Part shown: positions 24,404 to 34,972 of the stretch, one piece after another
Layout: each line of letters opens with the position of its first letter
How positions within the stretch are numbered: position 1 is the first letter of the stretch
From: Macrostomum hystrix
Lineage: Eukaryota > Platyhelminthes > Macrostomidae
Direction of reading: 5' to 3'
DNA: 64,000 nucleotides
Assembly: GCA_950097015.1 (NCBI GenBank)
Contig: CATNEN010000033.1
Location: forward strand, 5,177,001-5,241,000
Position numbers and translations under genes: made by a program
The notes under the pieces: model-generated
What the model saw: only the letters and a program-made list of their open reading frames with translations
What the model was told of the DNA's origin: nothing
Databases searched by the model: none

Positions 24404-27400
24404 ATGCATTTGTACCGGGGTAAGCACAAGAAAAAGTACAACCCCATGGCCTTCCTGGACTGGACCAAGCGGTCCGATGTGAGTTGCCTACTTTCATAGA
24501 AATTCTCGATTCAAATATTTGTCTGAAGTCTAAGATCGATGGTGACATTTTGGTAGATAGTGTCTTGTTTGTTTGCTGGACGGTTAATTGTCGAAATTTA
24601 AATTACGTTTTCCTTGCTAACTTTCTTTTGCAATTTTGCAGTGCTCATCGGTAAGCTAACCGCATGGATTCCGGTCTCAATTGGCTCCTCATATTTTCAC
24701 CTGGTTCCTGTGATAGAGGGCTTCATTTTTCTTCTGGAATTTTACTCCTCGATATCCAGCCAGAGATTAGGTAGCAGCCATCGACATCTAGCTGGAGATT
24801 GGGTAGCAGCCATATATCTCTAGCTGGAGATTTAGTTCCAGCCATAGACATCTAGCTGGAGATAGGGTAGCAGCAATTGACATCTAGCTGGAGATTGGGT
24901 AGCAGCAATTGACATCTAGCTGGAGATTGGGTAGCAGCCATTGACATCTAGCTGGAGATTGTGTTGCAGCCATTGACATCTAGCTGGATATTGTGTTGCA
25001 GCCATTGACATCTAGCTGGAGATTGTGTTGCAGCCATAGACATCTAGCTGGAGATTGGGTAGTAGCCATTGACATCTAGCTGGAGATTGGGTAGCAGCCA
25101 TATATCTCTAGCTGGAGATTTAGTTCCAGCCATAGACATCTAGCTGGAGATTGGGTAGCAGCAATTGACATCTAGCTGGAGATTGGGTAGCAGCCATTGA
25201 CATCTAGCTGGATATTGTGTTGCAGCCATTGACATCTAGCTGGAGATTGTGTTGCAGCCATAGACATCTAGCTGGAGATTGGGTAGTAGCCATTGACATC
25301 TAGCTGGAGATTGGGTAGCAGCCATATATCTCTAGCTGGAGATAGGGTAGCAGCAATTGACATCTAGCTGGAGATTGGGTAGCAGCCATTGACATCTAGC
25401 TGGAGATTGGGTAGTAGCCATAGACATCTAGCTGGAGATTGGGTAGCAGCCATAGACATCTAGCTGGAGATAGGGTAGCAGCAATTGACATCTAGCTGGA
25501 GATAGGGTAGCAGCAATTGACATCTAGCTGGAGATTGGGTAGCAGCCAAAGACATCTAGCTGGAGATTGGGTAGCAGCCATAGACATCTAGCTGGAGATT
25601 GGGTAGTAGCCATCGACATCTAGCTGGAGATTGGGTAGCAGCCATAGACATCTAGCTGGAGATAGGGTAGCAGCAATTGACATCTAGCTGGAGATAGGGT
25701 AGCAGCAATTGACATCTAGCTGGAGATTGTGTTGCAGCCAGAGTTTAAAGCTGTAATATAAAGCTCCTTTCTCTGATTTCTAAGCAGTTGTTAGAACTTA
25801 GCTGTGCATTGTAGCTCACAGAACAATGTTTTTTAATTACCTGGTTTGTAATTCTTGCCTTTAATTTGACTGCATTGTTTTCTGTTATGAAGCATCGAAT
25901 ACACTTCTAATGTTCCAGTTGATTGCAGTTATACTCGTAAATCATAATTAATCACATAAAACGTGATTGCTTCTCTCTATTTTAGTCTAGTGATTAGATT
26001 TAGTATCAGTTTAATTTTATAATTGAATTTATTCTTTCATTTCTTTGCAGGCCTCATTCTTTCAGAAGCCTTCCGTTTATCACGCGCTAATCGTGATATT
26101 CCTGGAATTCTTCGCCTGGGGCCTGCTAACCAATCCCATGATCAACGTGCTGGAGGAGACGTTCCCGTCTCACAAGTTCCTCATGAATGGCCTTATTCAG
26201 GGCGTTAAGGTTGGTATTTTGTTATGTTTGCTGTATGCTCAGGGGACAGTATGGGGCGCTGACTGTGAGTGCTCAGGGGACAGTATGGGGCGCTGACTGT
26301 GAGTGCTCAGGGGACAGTATGGGCGCTGACTGTGAGTGCTCAGGGGACAGTATGGGGCGCTGACTGTGAGTGCTCAGGGGACAGTATGGGCGCTGACTGT
26401 GAGTGCTCAGGGGACAGTATGGGGCGCTGACTGTGAGTGCTCAGGGGACAGTATGGGCACTGACTGTGTGTGCTCAGGGGACAGTATGGGGCGCTGACTG
26501 TGAGTGCTCAGGGGACAGTATGGGGCACTGACTGTGAGTGCTCAGGGGACAGTATGGGCACTGACTGTGTGTGCTCAGGGGACAGTATGGGGCGCTGACT
26601 GTGAATGCTCAGGGGACAGTATGGGCACTGACTGTGAGTGCTCAGGGGACAGTATGGGGCGCTGACTGTGAGTGCTCAGGGGACAGTATGGGGCACTGAC
26701 TGTGAGTGCTCAGGGGACAGTATGGGGCGCTGACTGTGAGTGCTCAGGGGACAGTATGGGGAGCTGACTGTGTGAGTGATCCCAGAATATCCCCCAAAAA
26801 CGTTTCCAGGGCTTTCTGTCCTTCCTGTCGGCTCCCCTAGTTGGCGCACTGTCGGACGTGTTCGGCCGGAAGACCTTCCTGCTGGTGACAGTGTTTTTCA
26901 CCTGCTCCCCGATCCCCTTCATGCACGTCTCCCACTGGTGGTACTTCACCCTCATCACCGTGTCAGGCATGTTCTCCGTCACCTTCTCCGTTGTGTTCGC
27001 CTATGTCTCCGACGTCACTACGGAGGAGGACCGCAGCTGGGCCTACGGCCTGGTCTCGGCCAGCTTCGCTGCCAGCCTCATCACCTCGCCAGCCATCGGT
27101 GCTCATCTCGGCAAGCTCTATAGCGACAATTTTGTTGTGGCCCTGGCTACCTTTGTGGCCCTGCTGGACATCTTCTTCATCTTAACGGTGAGTTCATTGT
27201 GCGAGTTTAGGGTTAAACTATGTTATTTGATCGACTGACTGTTAGATCTGCAGGTAATTATCCAGACTGACTGTTAGATCTGCCGGTAATTATCCAGACT
27301 GACTGTTAGATCTGCCGGTAATTAGCCAGACTGACTCTTAGATCTGCAGCTAATTAGCCATATTACCTATCAGATATGCGGGTAATTGTTCATATTGACA

Positions 27401-29275
27401 ATTTGATCTGCAGCTAATTATCTGTATTGAAAAGCTGCCCGCCCCTCCCGCAGGTGGTGCCCGAGTCCCTATCGGAGAAAAATCGCTGCGTAGCCTGGGG
27501 CTCGCAAATCAGCTGGGCCAAGGCTGATCCATTCTCATCGTTGCGCAAGATGGGCGCCGATCAGCTGATCCTAATGCTCTGCATCACCACATTTCTCAGC
27601 TACCTGCCGGAGGCTGGGGAGTACACCTGCTTCTTTGTCTATCTCCGCCTCATCATGGGCTTCTCAGAGGAGGGCGTGGCCTATTTCATCTGCGTGGTCG
27701 GCATTCTGTCCTGCATAGCCCAGACAGCCGGGCTCAGCCTGCTCATCAAGCACTGCGGGCCCAAGCGGACTATCATGGTCGGCCTAGTCTTCCACATGCT
27801 GCAGATGGGTATCTACGGCTTCTCCTCCCAGACCTTCCTGCTCTGGCTGGCCGGCGGTCTGGCCGCTCTGGGCAGCATCACCTACCCGGCCATCTCCGCC
27901 TTCGTGTCCAACCACGCCGAGCAGGACCAGCAGGGCGTGGCTCAGGGCATCCTGACCGGCATTCGCGGTCTGTGCAACGGCCTGGGCCCGGCTCTGTTTG
28001 GCTTCATCTTCTACGTGTTCGAGGTTGACCTGAACGATGCTCCCAAGCTGGCCACGGCTCCACTGATCCGTGTGCCTCCCGGCGGCCTTACGGGAGCCGC
28101 CAACCGGTCTTTGGCTGTTACGGTTAGTGCCCGGGAGTGTTTTTTCACGCATTAGTTTTTAGTTACTGTCTCAACTTGTGTTATCATGGACATTTTCCTA
28201 CTTAAGCCATGGCCTTCTGTCTCATCTGAGATCGCCTCTACCCTAATTTCTCAGGCGGGATCGGTGGGTGTAACAGCACTCAGCTGGCAGCAAAGCATTC
28301 ACAACTTCAACAAGGCCATCATGCCGGGCCCGCCATTTGCCTTCGGCGCTGTGCTAGTGCTTCTGGCCATACTGGTGTCAGTGCTCATTCCAGACAATCC
28401 GCACTCAAGCATCAACATCAGCGTCAAGCCGGGCGATGGGCACAGGAGAACGCCGAGTTTGGTCATCAATTACCACCGGCTTGGTGGGTTCTGAATTTCC
28501 CCGTCTGCCAAGGATTCTTCGTCTGCCAGGGATTCCCCATCTACCAGGGATTCCTCATCGGCTAGGATTCTCCATCTACCAGAGATTCCCTTTCTGCCAG
28601 GGAGTCCCCGTCTGCCAGGGATTCCCTTTCTGCCAGGGATTCCCTATCGGCTAGGGATTCTCCATCTTCCAGGGAATCCCAGTCTGCCAGGGATTCTGCA
28701 TCTGCCTGAGATTCTCCGCCAGGGATTCTCCATCTGCCTGAGATTCTCCGCCAGGGATTCTCTATCTGCCTGGGATTCTCTATCTGCCTGGGATTCTCCA
28801 TCTGCCTGGGATTCTCCATCTGTATGGGATTCCCCGTCTTCCAGGGAATCCCATCTGCCAGGGAGTCCCCGTCTGCTAGGGATTCACTATCTACCAGGCA
28901 CCTGCCTGGGATTCTCCGCCTGCCTGAAAATCCTAATCCGCCTAGAAGTAGGTTTTACCTTTAATGTTGATTTTAGTTTTCTGAAGAATTTACCAATTCC
29001 CGAATGGTGAAACTCTTCAATTACCATACGAGTATGCCATGTTTTCCTCTGGTTTTCCTACTTGGTCGAGATTCCCATTTGGCAGGATTTCCCTATATAA
29101 GGCGCCATTTCTTATATAAACTATCAGTCATCGCAAACTTTTGACAGCCACCGACGATGAAGACCCGGAACAGCAGGCTTCAGCTGCGGGCACATCGCCA
29201 GCCGCTGCCGGTGGGTCGTCCAGCTCATCCGGCGCTGGTGGCAGCGGCAGCGGCGGAGCAGCTTCAATGAGTTGA
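24404..29275 (+). CDS. MFSD14-family (HIAT1-like) major facilitator transporter
   Basis: Six exons: 24404-24478, 26051-26209, 26810-27187, 27454-28122, 28255-28483 and 29148-29275. They give 545 residues, against about 490-506 in vertebrate MFSD14A/B. All borders are GT-AG and in frame. The start is uncertain: the ATG at 24404 is chosen, but an in-frame ATG at 24314 also exists, with an acceptor-like TTTCAG (24344-24349) between them. Conserved blocks: SVYHALIVIFLEFFAWGLL (TM1), FLMNGLIQGVK, the MFS signature GALSDVFGRK, PIPFMHVSHWWYF, SVVFAYVSDVT, YGLVSASFAASLITSPAIGA, FLSYLPEAGEY, QQGVAQGILTGIRGLCNGLG and IMPGPPFAFGA. Twelve hydrophobic segments are expected. The C-terminal exon codes a Gly/Ser/Ala-rich tail of about 40 residues not seen in vertebrates. 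These are multipass endomembrane proteins implicated in Golgi-ER traffic; the substrate is unknown. Confidence 0.95.
24752..25742. repeat. 32-bp minisatellite, about 31 copies, MFSD14 intron 1
   Basis: The unit begins GACATCTAGCTGGAGATTGG and continues GTAGCAGCCATT. Variants (GTGTTGCAG, TTTAGTTCCAG, ATAGGG) recur in the same order at about 24800-25080 and 25100-25320, indicating duplication of multi-unit blocks. Confidence 0.95.
26236..26780. repeat. 33/34-bp minisatellite, 16 copies, MFSD14 intron 2
   Basis: The unit contains GCTCAGGGGACAGTATGG and GCGCTGACTGTGAGT. Copies alternate between GGGGCGC (34 bp) and GGGCGC/GGGCAC (33 bp). Most units include a perfect GTGAGT donor word and a CTCAG|G acceptor-like word. 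Confidence 0.95.
27234..27425. repeat. 32-bp minisatellite, about 6 diverged copies, MFSD14 intron 3
   Basis: The unit begins GACTGACTGTTAGATCTGCC and ends GGTAATTATCCA. Copies drift progressively toward the acceptor. It fills most of the 266-bp intron. Confidence 0.85.
28500..28925. repeat. Irregular 16-22-bp tandem repeat, MFSD14 intron 5
   Basis: Repeated words such as CTGCCAGGGATTCC and CTGCCTGGGATTCTC with variable spacing. It begins within 20 bp of the donor and decays toward the acceptor. Confidence 0.8.
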
Positions 29276-30827
29276 AATGCGGTCGCACTCAGCTGCTTCA
29301 GCTGGAACAGAATTACTATGCTGGCTAATTTCTTTTTTAGTTTGTTCGGAATGGGCTCTGAAAAATTAGATTCATTTCGGTTCTTTCCTTTTACCTCAGT
29401 GCGCGTGAGTGGGGCTTAAGACCTGCTCGGAGGTTCTCATTGCTGTGTTCGGATTGTCTTATTGTCCCCACTTTGTGACCTTCACCCCCCCTATTTCAGT
29501 TGTCACTGGTCAGTATAGCAACAGAGATGAGCTCATATTTCATTTTTAGTGTGTATATATAAGTATCTAACTGTAATTTTATTTATTGATTAATATTTGT
29601 GAGTAATTTCTCAATTGCGCTGTGTGCAATTACCCATTTAATTCAGAACAGTTTTGTTAGATCTTTATCAGAATTCACCTGGGACTTTAAAGTCTAAGAA
29701 AATGACAGCCATGCAAATGATTAGCTGTAAAATTGGGATAAACAGCCCAATAATGCTGTTCTTGTTGTTCTTGGTTACTGGCTGGTTACCTTCATCCACC
29801 TAGGAATATGTAGATTTGTTATGGCACAGCATGCAGTGTAACCTGAGATTCTAACTAATACAAGCATTCCATGCTTCGTGCATCTATTTTTGTCATCTAT
29901 TATTCTCCGTGCCCGTAACAGCTACTTCTAGTAGTAGTTCACGCACTCATTTTTCGATTTGATTGAATTCCGAACACTGCTTTTTTGCAAGGCCGCTTCC
30001 CCCCCTATTAACTACTGGATTTTTATTTCCCTACTCAAGCTCCGCCATGCTTTGTACAGTGCTTAGGCGATGATTATTTTATTTCGGAACTTTTTGTACT
30101 TTTATTTTTTTCAAGCTAGCGATCAGTCGATTTGTCGCACTGTTAAAGCTTGATTTCTCGGTGTTCCCTGAGAATGACTAGGTGGGTTTATTGTGGGTGC
30201 AGGCGTGTTCCTATTATTCGATTATGATATTTTTCGGGTTTTCTTTGGGTCAGCCGATTCGTTTATTGTGTTTCTTGCTATTTCTGCTCGCTTTTTTAAT
30301 TTTCCTCGGCCACCCAGCCAGCCCCGCTGTGTTCGGATTCTCTCTTGCCCTGCTGCTTCCAGTTTTATCTGCGAGTGATGAATATTGGGCTATGGAAGGT
30401 AGCCAGCTTCATCTATGTCTGCTTTACGTGCTCTTTTTGGCTAGCGGCCAAGTGTGTAGGCTAGTGTGTTTATTTAAATATGAATCAGATCAATTTGAAC
30501 AGCATGTGGACAGGACTTATTAGACTGTTTGTGCTGTTTTAAATATTCGTTTTGCTTCTGCTCTGGCGCCCGAAAAAAATTAACGTAGAAAATTATTGGC
30601 TCTGTTTTCTTGCACAACAAAACAGATTCTCTGCTTTCGCTTTCTGCTAAATATCAGTTTGTGTGTATAAATTTGCGTGTTATTTGTATTCATTAATTTG
30701 GTATCTGGTTCTTATATTGTTGTCGCAAGCCAAATACATCATAGTGGTAACTTTCGCGGCAAATCGACTGCAGATTTTCATCGAGGGTTATCGATCGATC
30801 GCTTATCGAGGGTTATATGCCATATAA
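29276..30827. other. MFSD14 3' region and spacer
   Basis: About 1.5 kb, T-rich on the + strand. Open frames (for example 30182-30523) code hydrophobic residues only because of T-richness and lack any family similarity. The missing first exon of the next gene may lie in the last few hundred bases. Confidence 0.45.
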
Positions 30828-31473
30828 TGCTCACAGCTATTCATACCTGACAAGCCTATGCTCACAGATATTCACACCTGACAAGCCTATGCTCACAGCT
30901 ATTCACACCTGACAAGCCTATGCTCACAGATATTCACACCTGACAAGCCTATGCTCACAGCTATTCACACCTGACAAGCCTATGCTCACAGATATTCACA
31001 CCTGACAAGCCTATGCTCACAGCTATTTACACCTGACAAGCCTATGCTCACAGATATTCACACCTGACAAGCCTATGCTCACAGCTATTCACACCTGACA
31101 AGCCTATGCTCACAGATATTCACACCTGACAAGCCTATGCTCACAGCTATTCACACCTGACAAGCCTATGCTCACAGATATTCACACCTGACAAGCCTAT
31201 GCTCACAGATATTCACACCTGACAAGCCTATGCTCACAGCTATTCACACCTGACAAGCCTATGCTCACAGATATTCACACCTGACAAGCCTATGCTCACA
31301 GATATTCACGCCTGACAAGCCTATGCTCACAGATATTCACACCTGACAAGCCTATGCTCACAGATATTCACGCCTGACAAGCCTATGCTCACAGATATTC
31401 ACGCCTGACAAGCCTATGCTCACAGATATTCACGCCTGACAAGCCTATGCTTAGAAGATATTCACAGCTGACA
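30828..31473. repeat. 31-bp minisatellite, about 20 copies
   Basis: The unit is TGCTCACAGATATTCACACC plus TGACAAGCCTA. In the first two thirds, copies with CAGCTAT and CAGATAT alternate strictly, giving a 62-bp dimer period. Later copies are all CAGATAT and several carry CACGCCTG. It lies just before the acceptor at 31511, so is probably intronic. Confidence 0.95.
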
Positions 31474-31511
31474 GTCTGAGGCTCACATCTCTATTAAAAA
31501 CTTTTTTTCAG

Positions 31512-32351
31512 GCGCCTCTTCGCTTTCTCTCTGCGGCCGTCGCCAGTTTCAGCCGCCTCGGTGGCTCCGCCGGCTTCCTTCAGCGCGGGCCTAGGACCGT
31601 CGCCTCATTCAGTTCCGCAGCCGCCGACGAAAGCTACCAACCTGACGGTCAGCAGCAACAGAAGAACACTCGCCGAGTAGCCTTGGACTTCAATGAAGTT
31701 CGCCTAGTCGGTCGAGTCAACAAGGTGCTAGACCTCAGCGCATCCTGGGCCACCTTTCTGCTGTCTACAGAGAGGCGGCTGCGAACCAGAGCTCCGGACG
31801 GGCAGCAGCAGGAGGAGCAGCAGCAGCAGCCTGCTGTGCGTATCGAGCGTGCAGTTCATTTAGTAACCGGGCCCATCGTCAGCGCCAATGAAAGCAGCGA
31901 GTCTGCCGACGCCTCCCAGTATCTGTATCCGGGTAGCCGGCTTGAAGTGGTTGGCCAGCTGGCCTACCGCCCGCTCCGCCGACGTTCGGCCAGCGTAGAA
32001 GCCGCTGAATCCGACGCCGCCGATGATGCCGAGACCAGCCAAGCTGACGGCCCGGTGGCCTTGAAGTTCGAGCCAATCATTCGCATCGCCCGGCTGGTTC
32101 CCCTGGCTCTGACTGACCGCGCCGGCGGCAGGGTCGACGCCTCGTCCGCTCAGTTCGATGCTCAACAGCGCCGGCCGCAGCGTCGGCAACGTCGACAATT
32201 TGAAGACGACAACGTCCGAGGTAACAATCAGGTTGAGGAAGTCAGTCAGGCCGATGACGGCTGGGCCGACGAGAGTCCCAGCGTCAGGCGCCCAGGCGGC
32301 AGGCGGGGCGCCCCGCAGTCGGACTCCTGGGGTGACAGCAAGGACTTATAA
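31512..32351 (+). CDS. Mitochondrial SSB-like protein, copy 1 (5' incomplete)
   Basis: A single visible exon opens after a long pyrimidine tract plus CAG (31501-31511) and runs in frame to TAA at 32349-32351 (279 codons). It has no ATG upstream of the conserved domain, so a short upstream exon is missing. The first 55 residues are Arg/Ser/Ala/Leu-rich with almost no acidic residues (APLRFLSAAVASFSRLGG), typical of a mitochondrial presequence. The OB-fold start is LDFNEVRLVGRVNKVLDL, matching the N-x-V-x-L-x-G-R-V opening of SSB/SSBP1 proteins. A strand-like block (PVALKFEPIIRIARLVPL) follows after Gln-rich and acidic inserts. The tail is Arg/Asp/Ser-rich, ending WGDSKDL. SSBP1 coats single-stranded DNA at the mitochondrial replication fork. 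Inserts make this copy longer and more diverged than normal, so it may have a specialised role. Copy 2 follows 490 bp downstream. Confidence 0.65.
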   Translation, partial: APLRFLSAAVASFSRLGGSAGFLQRGPRTVASFSSAAADESYQPDGQQQQKNTRRVALDFNEVRLVGRVNKVLDLSASWATFLLSTERRLRTRAPDGQQQEEQQQQPAVRIERAVHLVTGPIVSANESSESADASQYLYPGSRLEVVGQLAYRPLRRRSASVEAAESDAADDAETSQADGPVALKFEPIIRIARLVPLALTDRAGGRVDASSAQFDAQQRRPQRRQRRQFEDDNVRGNNQVEEVSQADDGWADESPSVRRPGGRRGAPQSDSWGDSKDL

Positions 32352-32841
32352 ATATGAGGCTTTGCATTTGATTCTGCAGCTTCTCTCACTGCCCCATCTA
32401 GCTGATGTGGCCTTGTTTGAATGAGTGTCTATATCTGAGCCACGGCCTGTTTTACCTGGAAAGTAGACACTATCGATACTATTACTGTTTACCAGTTAGG
32501 CCGCTAGAACTGTCACTCCATCATATGCTAGCTAATACCAGTTGTTAGTATTTAAAATATTTTTTGTTAGCACAAATTGTTAAGAACCTTTGTTCTTGGT
32601 GGCGTGTAAGAAGCTGTTTCTGAAAACAAAGTCTTTTTAATTTTGCTACTAATTTTATTGTTTTTTACGGCTTTTTTTATTTGTTTTGAATTATTTAATT
32701 GATTGAAGCTAAAGATTAAACTTGTTTATAGTAGATTAAGCCCAAGAGACTAAAAATTAACTAGCAGCACATTTACTTTACTTCCCTACTTTCAGTAGAC
32801 AGACGCATCGCGTCGTACAAAAAAGAATTTAACAATCAGAC
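32352..32841. other. Spacer between the two SSB-like genes
   Basis: 490 bp, AT-rich. A pyrimidine-rich acceptor (TTTCAG, CAG at 32793-32795) lies 46 nt before the copy-2 start codon. No promoter motif is obvious. Confidence 0.45.
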
Positions 32842-34550
32842 ATGCTCTCGACGGCTAGCAATGCAATTGCGCGTCGGCTTCTGCAGCAGCAGCAGCAGCT
32901 GGTGCCGCTCTGGTCGGCCAGCTTGTACACCTGGAATGGAAGGAATACCAACAATGACTCGAACTGGCAGCGATCCGGCGCCGGTGATTCAACTGGCCAG
33001 TTCCGCAATAGTCCGCTGCCCCGCGATCACAATGAGATCCGGCTGCGCGGCACTATCACAAGGGTGCGGCTGGGACTGCGTGTTTTTTACTATTTTACTA
33101 ATAATAATTTTATTTAAGCTTATCTTAGGAAAATATTGCCTGGTGTATGCAAGCATATTCCCAGTAATTAATGCCAGCCTAAGGGAAAAAATTGTGTCCT
33201 TGAATAAGGCAATTAATTTCCTAGTGCTTCAGTTCAGCTTTCTGTAAATGGCATTTGGTGGACAGCCCCCAGTCCATGGACTGAACAGCTGTACGCAACA
33301 GCTGCTTCTGTGCTCCTGGCTTTTCGTCTGGTCCACTGCACTAGGCAAGGTTTCTGCACTCCGTCCTAAATATTTAGAAACACGAAAACAACTAACTGGT
33401 AATTGCGAAAAGACTATAAATGTCAGCCTTATCAGTTACAACCTGCTACAATTGGGAATGCGCATGTGGGCAGTCAGTTGTGCAATCACATCCGCTTCTA
33501 GCGCTAATACCCACCAATTCGAGGTGTCCCAAATCTTTAGAAACATCCAAGCACAATCGATGTATTGTGTATTTCATTGCTTTGATTGCTACAAATTCAG
33601 TTAATCTAGCGTATAATAACTTTAAATTAACATTTGCATCTCATGCTCTCCACTTTGAGGAATTCAGAAATATGAATGCAGTAGCAGCTAGCCATTCAAT
33701 TACGGCCATGCCCCACGACACTAAATTGTCTACTGCTGAACAGCAGTTCCTTTTTGGGGCACGAATAGGCGACAATCGGGCTCGGAGATTCTTGCGCAGC
33801 CTCCGCAACTTACTGCAATAATACCAAGGAATCGTACAGTAATCAGTACAGTGTCAGTAATCAGAAACTTATTGGCTGACCCTGACCACTTAGTGAATTC
33901 TCAGTCAGTTGTTGCATGCTGGTCGACCTTCACAGACACCGAGCTAGAGAAGCTCGCTGACTCTGTGTTTGACTGAGCTATCAAAGTTCTGCAGGCAAAC
34001 GGTGTAACTTTTTGCTGAGAAGTATATAAGTATCAATTGTTTCTAAAGATACGGAACACCCTACGGCCTACAATATACTATTTTTGGCATTTTTTACAAA
34101 AACGTACTTTTTTCCATAAAGTACACAGAAATATAGATTAAAAGTACATTGTGCTCTATGAACTTTATGGTTAGTGAATCTGCTTCTCCTACCTTGCAGG
34201 TGCTGCAGGCCAACAATAGATTCTGCAGTTTCGTAATCCGCACCAAGAAGCTCTACAAGCGCGTGAATCCCGGCGGTAGCTGGCGCTGGGCAGAGTCGGT
34301 CACCAGCCACACAGCCTTCGGCTTTGGCGCCAATCTGCCCAGCTTCCTTCCCGTATTGTCTGTCGGCGCCCGGGTTGACATGTCGGCCATGATACAATAC
34401 CAGAATGCGGTTAAAGGCAAGGCAGCGGAAGACGCATCTACCAATGCAGGCTCGGGTGACAGGCGAGTTCAGTTGCGAGTTGTATGGATCAAGCCGATCG
34501 AGGAGGAAGAGATGGTCGATGTCAACTTCGATGTGCAGCTGGATCAGTGA
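32842..34550 (+). CDS. SSBP1: Mitochondrial SSB-like protein, copy 2
   Basis: Exons 32842-33063 and 34200-34550 (190 residues; human SSBP1 is 148), joined in phase 0 (donor GTGCGG, acceptor TTGCAG). The N-terminus MLSTASNAIARRLLQQQQQL is a good mitochondrial presequence. The OB fold begins NEIRLRGTITRV and continues VLQANNRFCSFVIRTKK, GSWRWAESVTSHTAFGFG, FLPVLSVGARVDMSAMIQYQ and RRVQLRVVWIKPIEE, in the order expected for SSB strands: L1-2 loop, W-x-x-x-V-x-x, L-x-V-G-x-x-V, then the I-x-x-I strand. The role is binding single-stranded mitochondrial DNA. The intron (1136 bp) lacks a minisatellite, unlike most long introns here; it holds a 133-codon open frame (33420-33821) with no recognised family. 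The pairing with copy 1 looks like an old tandem duplication. The symbol is by family. Confidence 0.72.
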
Positions 34551-34972
34551 ACGGACTGCTGTTTTTTTATTGTGTTTTGCTTCTCTTTAATTACTCGTAT
34601 CAAAAGCAACACCATGTGCGGTTGGCCCTGCACTTCAGTGAACATCTGCAGGCATTTATCTTGTCCTAGGTAACTAAATTAATGTTAACTGAGCGACTAC
34701 CTATGAAGATATCTGCTATCTTAGTTAATTCTAATTGTTAGTCATTAAACTGATAGCTAAATAGCAATTGGCGCTAATTTCTACGAGCCAAAAGCAGCTT
34801 GAATTCTCGACTTCCTTATTTTGCAATGTCATTTCAGAGCTCCTACTACTCGTACTATAGTTTCGCTGATTTTTTAGAAAGCGCCTGTGTTAATTATTTT
34901 TTTAATTTCCTTCATACTTTCAGTCTTCGTGTTGATCTCGCCAAGTATCTAGCCAGCTAAGCAACCAGCATT
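34551..34972. other. Spacer before SLC25A32
   Basis: 422 bp, AT-rich. An acceptor-like ACTTTCAG ends at 34923, 49 nt before the carrier start codon. No other feature seen. Confidence 0.45.

Noticed and set aside
30182-30523. Hydrophobic 113-codon ORF
   Set aside because: The hydrophobicity follows from T-rich sequence; no ATG-initiated exon structure and no homology.
33420-33960. Open frame inside the SSB copy-2 intron, ending in Arg-rich sequence
   Set aside because: No splice sites join it in frame to the SSB exons, and no protein family is recognised; possibly a transposon scrap, but unsupported.
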